NCBI RefSeq assembly: GCF_019649055.1 | Contig: NW_026570240.1 | Coordinates: 620,001 to 684,000, forward strand | Direction: 5' to 3' | Length of the DNA: 64,000 nt | DNA from: Paramacrobiotus metropolitanus | Lineage: Eukaryota > Tardigrada > Eutardigrada > Parachela > Macrobiotidae | Part shown: piece by piece, positions 11,269 to 23,459 of the stretch | How positions within the stretch are numbered: the stretch's first letter is position 1 | Layout: every line of letters begins with the position of its first letter | Translations under genes and position numbers: made by a program | Notes under the pieces: model-generated | Database searches by the model: none | What the model was told of the DNA's origin: nothing | What the model saw: only the letters and a program-made list of their open reading frames with translations

Positions 11269-14200
11269 ATGGAACGTACAAATCGTAAAGAGCAGGTGCC
11301 GTTGGTAAGCTAATATCAACTTCCAGCCTTCTATACGCTTGTTTACAGATCATTTTTTAATAACTTAGCCGATTTTGATCTAAATTGTGTAAATGGTAAA
11401 TGCTTGATTTACCAATGATGGCACAGTGGTTTGGCGACTCGGTTAAAGGTGATCGTTTCGGAATACCGTGAACCGGAAACGTCCATCGACGAAGGCACAA
11501 GGTTACAAAATGGGCAGTTTGATGTGGAAAGCCAGCAGCCTATGCCCGCGGCAGAAACGATATCGATTTACTGCAAAGACACCTCAAATGCTGTACAAGT
11601 ACCTGAATCCATGCTTCTGTACAATATTACAGATGAACCGCCCTGGTTTTTGTCCATTTTATTGGGAATGCAAGTGCGTCGGTAACAGCTATGCGATTTC
11701 ATCGCAAATAATGAGCATAAAACGTGAAACAGATGATAGCTTCTTTGATTTACCGTACCGGTTTTTTATCGTTGAAATATTACAAATTATTTGAATGCGT
11801 TGATTGATTGCGCTTAAACTACACCTTATGATTTTAGCATTTCTTATTGCTTTTCGGCGGAACTGTATCGCTGCCTCTGCTGCTGGCGCCTCATTTATGC
11901 ATATCTCCAAAGGATTCCGGCGTCCCTTTCTTGATCTCTTCCATCTTTTTTGTTGCCGGTCTGGACACTTTATTGCAACTTACTTTGGGTGTAAGGTAAG
12001 TGAAAATTAATTCACATTCCGTACTCTGCTTAAAAAATTGTCGCAGTTCGTTTGAACTCGTAATACACTGCCTTCTGAATATGAGGTAATTCGTAGCGGA
12101 TAATACAGGTTACCGATTATTCAAGGATCGACCTTTACGTTCTTCGGACCCGCCATAGCCATTTTACAATTGCCGCGGTGGCAGTGCCCGAGTGAATCCG
12201 CAATTGGTTTGTTGATGTTTTAAATAGAAGCATTGTTTACATAGCAGTATATTCGTTTAATCGTTTCTTTGGTAGAAATTATTATTTTAGCGAATGGCAG
12301 CGTACCAATGCTAAACTGCCGTAATCCATGAGTCGACAGCGTGATCTGCGTCTGATTTTTATTCGGATTCGCTTTACAGAATCGATGAATTACGAAGATC
12401 GACAGGAATTGTGGTTCAGTCGCGTACGCGAGGTGAGACATTTGACGCTTAGGAGATAACGCAAATGCGACAGATTCAATTAGACAAAGTTTTTTTCTGC
12501 GCAAAGGGTAACTCATTTCCCCTTGTCTCATTAATGCAGATGCTTCGAAATTATATAGATCCAAGGCGCAATCATTCTGTCTTCTTTGGTGGAAGTGCTG
12601 TTGGGCTTTACCGGAGCAGTTGGGTTTTTGGTGCGCTTTATTGGTGAATATTTGCACAAACCTGCAGTTTTCGATGGGAGGTACACTTCCGGTCATTAAC
12701 AGTTGTTTCACCTTCGATGTTAGGTCCTTTGACGGTGGTTCCGACCATTGCTTTGACCGGTTTGTCATTGTTCGGCGTTGCTGCGCCATGGGCAGGAAGG
12801 CACTGGGGAATTACTATTTTGTAAGCAATATCTGACATGCACAATCTTTACTGGCTTCGATTCGGAATAGTTTTTGATTTGTTAAAATTGTTTCGCAGTG
12901 CATGCACATTACATTGTCGCTGCAATTGCAGTAGACGCGAACACATGTAGCGGTAGTTTTTTTATTTACATGTGTATTTCGGTAAGCTAAAGGTGATTAT
13001 GATATTCAGAAATACCGTTGTGGTACCATTTGCAGTGCCATTGCTCTGTTGACCTTCTTCTCCCAGTACGCTCCGCGTATTCGCTGGCGCTGTGTCAGTG
13101 TGGCGTGGGAAGAACGCATCCGCACAGCCTGCCAACTCTTCCCGGTGCTGATGACTGTGGTCATCGCGTGGAGTCTGTGTGCCATCCTGACTGCCGCCGG
13201 TGCATTGCCGGATGACCCCAAAGCCTACGGGTACAGTGCCCGCACTGACATCAAACTAGACACGCTGAGCCAGACGCCCTGGTTCCGCTTCCCGTATCCC
13301 TTTCAGTGGGGCTGGCCGACGTTTTCTCTCAGCGGCTTAAGCATGATTTCCGGGGTGCTGGCAGGGATTGTAGAGAGTATTGGCGACTACTACGCCTGCG
13401 CCAGAATAGCCGGTAAGTGACGGTGTCAGGCTTTCTTGTCAATCTTGTGTATATCTTAAATGCGTAGAATGAATAAGGATGCGCAGCGTCTGTGATGTGC
13501 AAAGTTCGATATTTTATATTATTTTTATTATCCAACCTCCAGAAAAGTTGGATTTCTGTAATTTGTGAATTTTAGGCGCGCCTCCTCCACCGACCCATGC
13601 AATTAATCGGGGAATCGGAATGGAAGGTCTGGGTTGCGTTTTAGCAGGAATTTGGGGCACCGGGAGCGGCACTACATCTTACTCCGGTTTGACTGAGAAA
13701 TTGAATGAGTTTCATTATCACGATTTGTATGGTGCTAACAACATGCTTTTGCAGAAAATATTGCGGCTCTTGGAATAACAAAAGTAAGCGCGTTATGACA
13801 GTTGCGGCTGGATTAGGCTCTGAAGTTCGCATATGCACAGAAAGCAAGTTGACCTTTGCCATATTTCAGCAGAACTATGCACTATAGGTTGGAAGCCGTC
13901 GAGTGGTAATGTGCGCTGCGGTGGTTATGATGGGAATCGGCATTTTCACCAAATTCGCCGGATTGCTGGCTACCATGCCGGATCCGATTGTGGGCGGACT
14001 GTATTGTGGACTGTTCGGCATGATCAGTGCTGTTGGACTTTCCCAGCTGCAGTCCGTGGACCTTAATTCCACCCGCAATCTTTTTGTTTTGGGATTTTCT
14101 CTTTTCATGGGATTGACCGTGCCGCATTGGGTTAGCGAGCATAAAAAAACACTGGACACGATGACCAGTAAGTGCACTTGCTGATTAAAGTTGCAAATTG

Positions 14201-14833
14201 ACCATAAATCCGACTGCTCTATGTACAAACTATCATGTTCGAACTATCTGTAGCTTATATATTACATAAGAATCTGTAATATTTTACTTGCTTAAGATAA
14301 GTAAATTAATGTATTCTCATTGTATGGATTTGATCCATATGAGAGCAAACAAATCATTGCTGGTCCTGCAGTGTGCTTACAATATACATTGCTGGTTGCA
14401 GGTGTCTCCCAACTGAACCAAGTAGTGCAGGTACTCTTAACAACCAGCATGTTCGTCGGCGGATTCCTTGCGTGTCTTCTCGATAATATTCTTCCAGGTA
14501 AATAAGCTCAGCAAAATTACTTTTTAAAATATCAGATACCCGAAAATATCTGTAAGTAATGCGTACTATCTGTTTGTTAACGATCTTGGGTTACATGTTG
14601 ATTGACCTTTATAACACCAGCTGTGGGTAATTCGAATTTATACCCCCATAGGTACGCCACAAGAGAGAGGTCTAACCGCCATGCACTCTTCGGTGAGCAC
14701 CGAAGACGGACACTTAATAAGAGAAATCTATCATCCACCTGGGTTCTTAATCCGACTGTTTAATCGGTGCTGCTGTACCAGCTATCTACCTTTTTGGCCG
14801 AAGCCGCACAAGGAAGAGGAGCCAATCGACTAA
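11269..14833 (+). CDS. SLC23: Nucleobase/ascorbate transporter, SLC23 family
   Basis: Thirteen exons: 11269..11304, 11449..11673, 11838..11995, 12109..12206, 12380..12432, 12559..12643, 12724..12820, 13036..13412, 13576..13686, 13755..13783, 13888..14167, 14402..14497, 14652..14833. They give 608 residues, the usual SLC23 length. It is a plasma-membrane Na+-coupled importer of ascorbate or nucleobases. Family marks are [24 protein letters not shown], the [10 protein letters not shown] stretch of helix 3, [63 protein letters not shown] and [17 protein letters not shown], and [22 protein letters not shown]. The NAT signature reads [10 protein letters not shown], so the usual Gly at its fourth position is Ala. 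The splice junction between exons 9 and 10 falls inside this motif. Exon 2 start (after AAAG at 11448) is chosen for frame and is less sure. The substrate cannot be told from sequence. Confidence 0.9.
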
Positions 14834-15735
14834 TAACTTCCGTTACGTTGCGTATTTCCAGGCGCAAGATGCCGAGCAGTTCAGCTTCAGAATCGTATCA
14901 GGGAGTTTAAAACAAGACAAAGTTTAGCGGAAATTATGTGGCAAAATTTTGCATTTATTACGAGTGTTTGAGCGTTTTAGAGGGGCAACCGGGTTTGATC
15001 TCAGTCTCAGTAACGTTAACCAACCGAGTGCTGATTTGTATTGCAGAATTTCAGAAGTAGGTATTTTGACTTTTACTGGGTTGGGTTTTCGACATTCGTA
15101 CGGAGCTGCAGATTTGCTTAACTCGTGATGGTGCAGCCTGCGTACAGTATTTTTCGTGCTCGTTGACATGTTATCGAAGCCAGTAATCAGGGTGCGGTAC
15201 AATTAATGCTGGAAACTTCGAATATAAATTTATGTGCTTTTTACCGAAACACCGTTGCATCAGCACCGACCGAGACAGGTATCTATAGCATTAGCTGGCG
15301 GGTATCGACTGTAAACGTCTACTACAACAGTTGTATTGGCGAACGACAAAAGCACTCATTAATTTAAAAAAACGATTAATTTATTTGAGCACTTAGTACA
15401 AAATAAACAGATAAACATTTAAATATAATCAGAAAATCAAATACGAGCCGAATGTAGAACCCATAAATTTTAACCAAATTACATCCAAAAGCCCGAAGTG
15501 ACAGCATCGGCTACAGTACTTGTGAATGGCGCGTGTAACGACAAAATTGGAATAAAAATTACTTTGCCAAATACCTAACATACAACAATAAAACCTACAA
15601 CTATCAATAAAAGTAAAACACGGGCATGAAATTGTAGAAGTGGAAGAGCCAAGCACCGGGCCGAAAACAGTTAGCTGACAGCAATGCTGATCTCTTAATC
15701 GAAAACGCACATCACTCACTTTCTGCAGTTCACAA
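14834..15735. other. Intergenic between convergent SLC23 and dynamin genes
   Basis: No gene seen. The stretch near 15360-15735 is the likely dynamin 3'UTR. On the minus strand it contains AATAAA-type signals (TTTATT on + near 15379). Confidence 0.45.
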
Positions 15736-18700
15736 TTATCTGGGCTTGGTGGGAACCATGGGGCGGTCTGGTATCCGAGGAGGAACATTTGGGTTGCTGA
15801 CGTTCATAGGCTGCTGACCGGGCCGATTGGGGATCAGGGGCGGCGGAAGACCACCTGTCCCGTTGGGTGCTCCGCCCCATGCTCCGTTCATTGTCCCGTT
15901 GGATAAATCGTTCATGCTAGGTGATGGCCGCGCCGGAATTCGCGGACCATTAGCCAGCATTGGGCTACTGGCTGACCCCATAGGGGGCGGAGCAGGCGCC
16001 GAACGATTTGGATTGACTGCTGCTGCTGCTGATGGTTGCATAGGCGGCCGGATGGTGCCTCGGCCAGCTGCCATTGCAGGGTGCCCTCTTGGCCCATCGC
16101 CTTGACCGTCGGGTCTAATCCAGTCGTCATTCACGGGCGGAGGTACGGGCGTAGAAACCGTCTGCACGGTAACGTCACCGATGATTCGTAGTGCCTCTTT
16201 GCAAGCATCATACATGCGCAGCATTTCTTCCCGACGCACAGCTTCCTCCATGGACTCTTCCATCAGCGAATTCTGATCTCCAGCAGCGTACATAGACGCG
16301 ATCAGTTCAGCCTTTATAAACTCTTTACCCTCGTTGATCATGAGGTACATGATGGTCTTCGGCACCAGATCACGAATGTTCTTGCTGACAATGCGCATAT
16401 ACGATTCCACCAAATTGCGAATGGTCTCCACTTGCCTTTCTAACTGCGGATCCATCGAAGTTTCATCGCTCTATAAAAAAATATCTCTGGAGACTGAACA
16501 AGAACAAATCGAAAACCGCGAAAAGGCGTGTAGCACCGTCAACCACTTACCTCTTCCTCTTTGACAGCTTCACTGGATTTATCCGGATAAACACCAGCCC
16601 GTAGAAAGGACGCTTTCCATCCGTCGGCATCATCCTGACTTTCGCATGACAAATCCAGCTGTTTGAATTCCTTATAAATATTTCGCCCTTCCGGATGATA
16701 CAAAGTGAAAGCATGTCTTTTTGAGGACATAAATCCGCTATCCATATCACGAATCTTCAGGCCTTCTAAAGGCAGCATGAACTTCTTTTCAGCTTCCGTT
16801 TCATCTTTGAACCACGACAGATTTTCACTGGTCAGTACAAAGTAAGCGTCCCTTGCTCGACTAAACATGGATCCTCCGATATTATGCATCGCCAGGAATC
16901 CTTTCCGTATCACTTGATTGCCTAGTTTCTGCTTTTCCACAGCCTGTGCAGCACCCTGAGCGGCTTTGGTAAATCCAATGAAATCTTCGTGATTGGTGTT
17001 CATGTACGCCAATTCGATTTCAATCATCTGTTGGATATGCTCCTTTGTCCGCTGCTCCTTTTCTCGAATATGCGTAGTAACCACGCGTTCAATCTCATCC
17101 CGCAGGCGGGGATAGCGAGCCAACTTCTCGGTTATTTTTTTAATAATACCAGAAAGTTCAACGACAACCAAATCCACGCATTTGATAGCCGGCTCCTTCA
17201 GTTTTACTATTTGCCCTTTGACGGTATTTTCGAAAGCTTTATCAGGAGTGAACAACCCCACTCGGACACCGTGAATGTTGCGGATGGCAATAGCGATATG
17301 CTTGCGGAGCTCTTTCTCGGAATACTCGATCTTAACCATCTCGAAAGGAAAGCGCTCATGAAAGATTCGGTTGATTCGCGCTCCTCCGCTCAACTCTATG
17401 GTGTTGACATCATTGCTGGTACCAGAACCTTCAATGGAGCGCTCGAAATCCGATGAGAAGTTCTGGATCATCTGCAGCATGGCTTTGGTTTTTCGAGAGG
17501 GATCATCCGGTCGAAAGTTCTTGTACTCCTCAACGTCCTTTTCCATCAACAGAACCTGCTTCTGCAGTTTATCCCGAAGGGCTGGGAGGACATCGCGAAT
17601 ATGGTTGGTCAACTGCTGATTTAGTACCTGTTGCAAAAAAGGAGTGCCCATCCGCTGCACCATGTGCCTGGAACACAGAGAATTCGTTCATGCTAAAGAA
17701 TATCCCAAACATTATTTGCTAGTATTTCAGATTGTGGAAAGACAAGACGAATTTGTAAGTAGTCTATTACTGAATCGCTGCTGAATGCATTTACCAAATT
17801 TAAAGTTATCGATTTATCAGCTTAAAAAACACCGTTTCCCTTTTTCATTCGTGAGATGATTTGTCTGATCAACTAGCGCAGTGTTTGTGTGGATAATCAT
17901 TTTATTACTGCAATTTTTAGCGAAAAAATCAATCATTTATTCCTTTCAAACTCTGATCGTTTCTCTTTAATACGTGTGAATCGTCGAGTGACTCAAACGA
18001 AGTACGCAACCATTTTTTTGTTCTTTGCGATAACGAACGGCCCTTTATACTGCGGACCGCCTCACAAAGTACAAACAACGAAGCTGCTCTTTCGATGTTA
18101 TGAAAACTGAAAGCAGCGATAAAGGAAGGATAAACAGCTACCACAATACCCGATAATACCAGTACGCACTGATTTGATTTCACCCAGCCTGTTCCTGAAA
18201 ATCCCAAAAATTGCAGCGTGCTCTGCACTGAATCCAAGTTTTTCACAACTTATAAATTACAATATTTTCTTGCAATAGCCATGTCTGCTCACTGTTCCAA
18301 TAAAAAAATCACCACAGAAATTTTTTTCCATACTTCGAAGTCCAGACATCAAAATTTGCCCATTAAAATTAACACTCAGTTTTATGTCACCATTGGTTCG
18401 TTACGCGTACTAATACGCGGGAGGAAGGCTCACAAACAGGCTATGAACCAGTACCATTAAAACCGTTTCCTAGTCCAGAAAATAACTGGTCCTAAATTTT
18501 AGGACCAGTTATTTTCTGGGCTAGGAAACTATTACATAGAAAGAATTAAAGCACATTATAAAAACGAAAGCAGCCAATTCTACTGCTGAAACTAAACATT
18601 TCTGGCGTTAGCGCTATCTACTCGTTGCACACAAATTAATTCTGATATTAAAGAAATCAAACAAAAGAAAGAGCAATCTAATCAAAATAGATCACGGTCT

Positions 18701-19795
18701 GTCTTATTTAACATTTTACAAAGCAGATACGAATACCGAGCCCACTACCCAGTAAAGCCAGACTGCTGTTTCGCTAATACCTAAATCGATAAACATCTGT
18801 TGCGCGCTGAAACCGCATTCTTGGCAAACAGCAACAGATCCATGCGAACGATGCGATCAATAATCCGAAAATCAATAATATCGATGGCCTATAAAAACAG
18901 AGCTCAGGCATAACTCACCTATAAGCTGGATGACTAAGAAAAAACCGGCGCTCTGCTTCCAGCGCGGCCTTAATGTCCTTGCGGCCGTCAATATCCTTCT
19001 GACTGCGATTTACCACTCCCACATAACCGCGGCGCAGCGGGAGCAGTTTGTTCTCCAAAATATCCCGCGCATCGGTGCCTTCGTCCATCAAGTCCAGTTT
19101 GGTGATGACGCCGATGGTGCGCAGTCCCTGCGGATCGACTTCCTTGGCCACTTTCAGCGCGTCCGAATTGGCCAGATCGGAATTGGCCGGCGAGACGGCC
19201 AGAATGAGACAATTCTCTCGTTTGACAAACTGCATAATCATTTCACGGATCTGCATTTCAATGTCAGGCGGCTGATCACCAACGGGCACTCGCGTCATCC
19301 CGGGAAGATCAATCAGAGTCAAATTTAATACTGTACACAAAACATAACACTGATCAGCCAATTGGTACCGATCTACTCAAGCAAGAAATTCTTACCATGA
19401 GGAGAAAATACGCGAAGATTAATGGGCAGAGATGAAATATTTTTCGAACTGCCAGTAACGCGATCTGTCTCATCTTCGATTTCTTTCCTTATCGCATCGA
19501 AATCCGTATATTTTCGCCCCTTCTGATGAAGGAATTCTCCATATTCCACGTTGGAATGCTGTAGTTGCAGAATCAAAGGTCGGCGAGTGACGATACCCGA
19601 GCCGCGCGGAAGAAAATCCCGACCCACAAAATTCTCCAGCACACTACTCTTGCCTGCACTCTGGCCACCAACCACGGCAATCTGTGGCAGGTCCAGTGTG
19701 AGGGCCGATCCCATCTGGCTAAAGGCATCCTGCAGTTTGTTGACGATGGGGATCAGGGCCTCCATGCCCGTGTTTCCAGGGGCTCGGTGGGACAT
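15736..19795 (-). CDS. DNM: Dynamin (classical, Shibire/DNM1-like)
   Basis: Exons (minus order) are 19795..19396, 19330..18919, 17667..16551 and 16470..15736, giving 887 residues. It is a large GTPase that assembles on the neck of endocytic vesicles and cuts it. All domains are in order. The GTPase has P-loop GGQSAGKSS (43-51), switch Thr in [16 protein letters not shown] (141-144), TKLD and NRSQ. The middle/stalk domain holds [13 protein letters not shown] and [18 protein letters not shown]. The PH domain begins near [17 protein letters not shown] and contains [12 protein letters not shown] and [12 protein letters not shown]. The GED starts at [20 protein letters not shown] and includes DQNSLMEES. 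The C-terminal proline-rich tail carries several SH3-type PxRP/PPxP motifs ([27 protein letters not shown]). Intron 2 is 1.25 kb and holds a palindrome. The 1.1-kb third exon is uninterrupted. Confidence 0.97.
18465..18529. repeat. 65-bp near-perfect palindrome (hairpin) in dynamin intron 2
   Basis: The left arm GTTTCCTAGTCCAGAAAATA continues to CTGGTCCTAAA. The right arm is its reverse complement with a single T/C mismatch. The arms are about 32 bp with essentially no loop. It could be a miniature foldback element made of two joined terminal repeats. Confidence 0.9.
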
Positions 19796-21077
19796 GATGG
19801 TGGGGGGACGGTGCTGAGTAATGAACGAGAGAAAATAATACAGCGGACTAACTGGTTCTGGTGCTTCTGTGTGCTACTTCACACCCACAAATACAATCGC
19901 ACTGGTATTGATGACTGCTAGCGAACGACGAGTTTATGGCTGCCATGCACAACACAGCACTATTGATCATGCGATATCAATGAGGCATGTATGCTGTATA
20001 GAAAGAACTTGTTGAGAGAAACACGCATACACACGGGCTCACCACTAGCCAGCTAAATTAGTTAATTATTCCATAGATGAGTTTTTGGTAAAAAAATCTA
20101 TTTAGTGCACACGTAGTATCCCAAATTAGAACTATTTTTAATTTTAAAGAAATAACCAATTTCAAGGCTTCAAACACTTACGTACTGTAACATTGTAACA
20201 ACGAAAAACGCTTCTTTATAAATTGCAACAAGCTATCGTATGATTTTTCTGATTTGACTGTCGCGATCGCACCAGACCGTTCCAATTCAGGTTTATCACA
20301 GTTTGTTGTGATTGGTCGCTTCTGCACCTGATTACTAATTCCGTACGGTTTCATTTGTCTCCGCTCTATACTTTGAACTTACAACATCTGAATGAATCAT
20401 AGCACCGATTCTTATGAATGAGCCAGAATGGCTCACCAAGCAACAGGCATTCGCTGTGTGCAATGGTGCACCGCATCTCTGAGCGGTTGCACTAATTATT
20501 GACTCGGGCAGTGCAAAATGCAACAGGAGCGCGACATACCCCTAATCCACTTCCGGTGAGCGCATTATGCATCCCTTCTGTATCTCGAACAGGATTTTGC
20601 CAATGTATGCAGTGCTAGATGGGGTACTACTAACGTGCAAAGTAAAATTAATATTATAGAATTTAAGAAAGACACGAAAAGCTCGATAAATCATAAATGT
20701 ATCCTCGACATTGTTTTACACTCGGCACATGCGTGCCGTAAAACGGTCAGTGCTTCTGATGGTGAGCTATCAGGAATGTTCGTGACATTACAATGCATAT
20801 ATTTTTCAGTATCGAGACCAGTTGCACTACATTGCATGAACAATGAACATCCACCGTGCAGGCGATAGTAAAGCATGAAAACAAAGTTTAGTTTAATACT
20901 TTTCAGCTGTCTTAGCAAAAACAAGGGAAAGCACACTACGTGCAGCGCTGCGCCGGAAGTAAAGCGCACAAATGATTGTGCGAGGAAAGCAGGCTCGTGC
21001 CGGTATCCACACGCTGGCTCTTTGGTAGGTTGAATACGGGAGCAGTTAATATTTTGCTAAAAATCATCGCGAAATGT
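19796..21077. other. Intergenic; dynamin promoter and 3' flank of the Gly-Tyr gene
   Basis: No supported gene. Open frames on both strands here lack splice or homology support. Confidence 0.45.
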
Positions 21078-23459
21078 TCAGTCACAGCAACAATCATCAC
21101 CACCACCACCACCCCAACCCCAACCCCAACCACCGTACTCACCTCCCCAACCACCATAGCCACCACCGCCGCCATAACCGCCACCTCCATGCCCGCCACC
21201 ACCATAACCACCACCCCCGTAGCCACCTCCACCACCGCCGTAACCCCCTCCTCCACCTCCATAACCTCCGCCTCCATATGAATCTCCTTTGCCATACCCT
21301 CCGCCACCATAACCACCACCGCCATAACTTCCGCCGCCGCCGCCGTAGCCGCCGCCTCCGTAACCACCTCCACCGTACGAACTGCCGCCACCTCCATAAG
21401 AGTCTCCCTTTCCGCCGTAACCACCGCCACCGTATGAGTCACCTTTACCACCATATCCACCTCCCCCATAACCTCCTCCACCGTAAGAATCCCCTTTTCC
21501 TCCATACCCTCCTCCTCCCCCGTAGCCGCCACCTCCATAGGAATCACCTTTTCCACCATAACCACCACCGCTATACGAATCGCCCTTGCCGCCATATCCG
21601 CCTCCACCATAGCTCATGCCACCTCCGTAGGAGTCACCTTTACCTCCATAGCCACCTCCGCCATATCCCCCGCCCCCGTATGAATCCCCTTTGCCTCCGT
21701 ATCCACCTCCTCCGTAACCGCCTCCCCCATAAGAATCACCTTTTCCTCCGTAACCGCCTCCCCCATAGGAATCTCCCTTTCCGTAACCGCCACCGCCACC
21801 ATATCCGCCTCCGCCGTATGAGTCCCCTTTGCCTCCGTATCCGCCACCCCCGTAACTGCTGCCGCCATATGAATCACCTTTCCCATAGCCACCGCCGCCG
21901 CCACCATAACTGCTCCCACCGTATCCACCACCGCCGTAGGAGTCACCTTTGCCGCCGTATCCTCCGCCCCCGTATGAGTCACCTTTCCCTCCATACCCGC
22001 CTCCACCGTATCCTCCGCCTCCGTAGCTGTCTCCTCCTCCACCGTAACTGTCGCCGCCACCATATGATCCGCCTCCTCCGTACCCGGACATGCGTTTCTT
22101 TCGAAGATGCTACCACAAAAGAAACATTAATTTATCCGAGGCCGCAATTATGAGCCACAGTATTGGTGCAGCGGTCCGTATTACAAGAACATAAGAAATG
22201 AACAGAAGTGGTGGAATACCAGAATCCAGTTCAAATTTCGTTTTGTTTGCTTACCTCTGTGTCGCTCTTTGCAACGTTGGTAGACATCAGTATTTTGCCG
22301 TCATCTCCTAAATTGTGTATTGTATTAACGCTTACTAGTTGCGTGTATTGTATTCGGGTACGTTTTCTTAAATAATTAACTTTATGCCAACTGCTTATTG
22401 CCGAAAATAATATCGATGATTTACGTAGGTACGTAGGCTTGGAGAGCTCACACCGTGAGAACATTTATCACAAAATGTACAAGCGCCAATACCGTGCAAA
22501 CATTTTTTATTACCAGAATTATGTATTTGCAAAGTACATAGGAGTACCAAAAATTTTTATTGGAAGTACTTTATCAAATTTCACCCAACGCCTGGCCACG
22601 GAATATATCACGGGCTTTTGAATAGAAGTGTTTAAGAAATCTGACAATAACCAACGAAGCAAAAACATACCTTTTTGACGGCGTCGGTATTCTTCCATGA
22701 ACTTCAAATATGAGTTGTAAGTTCTGTAATGGAAAGGAACTGCTTTAGACTTGCATGTTAACGGTTCATGAATACTAGTACCATAGTCTGACCTTTTGGG
22801 TAATCAGTGATCACGACTCACTACTGACGATGACCACATACCGTCAACCACGAATTTCTATATACCGAATCTATGTACCACTGTTATTATTTTTACGGGA
22901 TTATGATGCTTTTCTGAAAAGTCAGTACACAGCATTATTTAAATGAAAGTGCAGACAAAGACACACTCATCCCTAACTATTTACAAACATCCCATGCAGT
23001 GCAAATTCTGAACTGCATAAGTCCGTAGTTATCCGGGCTACGCAATATGTACGCACCTTGGAGGTGTACGAATCAAACTGCGAGACTTGTTTTTGTTTTT
23101 TTCCGTTAAATCCATGAGACCGAAAATGTTTGCCTTTTTAGGAAAAAGGCTCAGTAAAAATTCGGTTCTCGATAACGACTTTTTTACAAAGTCGTTAGCT
23201 GTTGCAGCTGTGCTCAAAGATTGATTGCCATTTCCGGTGACGTTGCTGTTATCAAAGGCAGACGGTTTTATTCGGTCCGGTACTGCTGCCGATATGAACA
23301 GAAGATAACAAGCTAGCTGTAAAAGAGTGAAACATTAATGTCACACTAAATGCGCGCAACAAAACCGTACCAACACTGCAAAAAATGCCCGACATGACGA
23401 CATTTAATCCTCCTAATTTTTACACTTACGCCAATCCACACCCTTATAGCGGAAATCAT
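21078..23459 (-). CDS. Secreted Gly/Tyr-rich repeat protein with pro-region and furin-type site
   Basis: Five exons (minus order): 23459..23430, 23316..23057, 22723..22671, 22307..22255, 22109..21078. They form one continuous frame of 475 residues with good splice sites at every join. Residues 1-~22 (MISAIRVWIGLACYLLFISA) form a signal peptide split by intron 1. A pro-region of about 110 residues follows, including SRTEFLLSLFPKKANIF and TYNSYLKFMEEYRRRQK. It ends in HLRKKR just before MSGYGGGG, a perfect R-x-K-R furin-type site. The remaining 337 residues are built of GGYGGKGDSYGGGG-type units with about 14 KGDSY cores. The end is Trp-rich then Cys-rich (WGWGWGG...DDCCCD). The product is probably an extracellular structural, adhesive or cuticle-like material; Lys and Tyr could be cross-linked. 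I do not recognise a named family. If only the last exon were real, it would lack a signal peptide. Confidence 0.7.

Noticed and set aside
12220-12789. 189-codon minus-strand frame
   Set aside because: It overlaps coding exons 5-7 of the SLC23 gene on the other strand and has no domain resemblance.
21074-22153. 359-codon His/Arg/Leu-rich open frame on the plus strand
   Set aside because: It is the exact antisense of the GGN/TAY-rich repeat exon. Its open state follows from codon periodicity of the real minus-strand gene.
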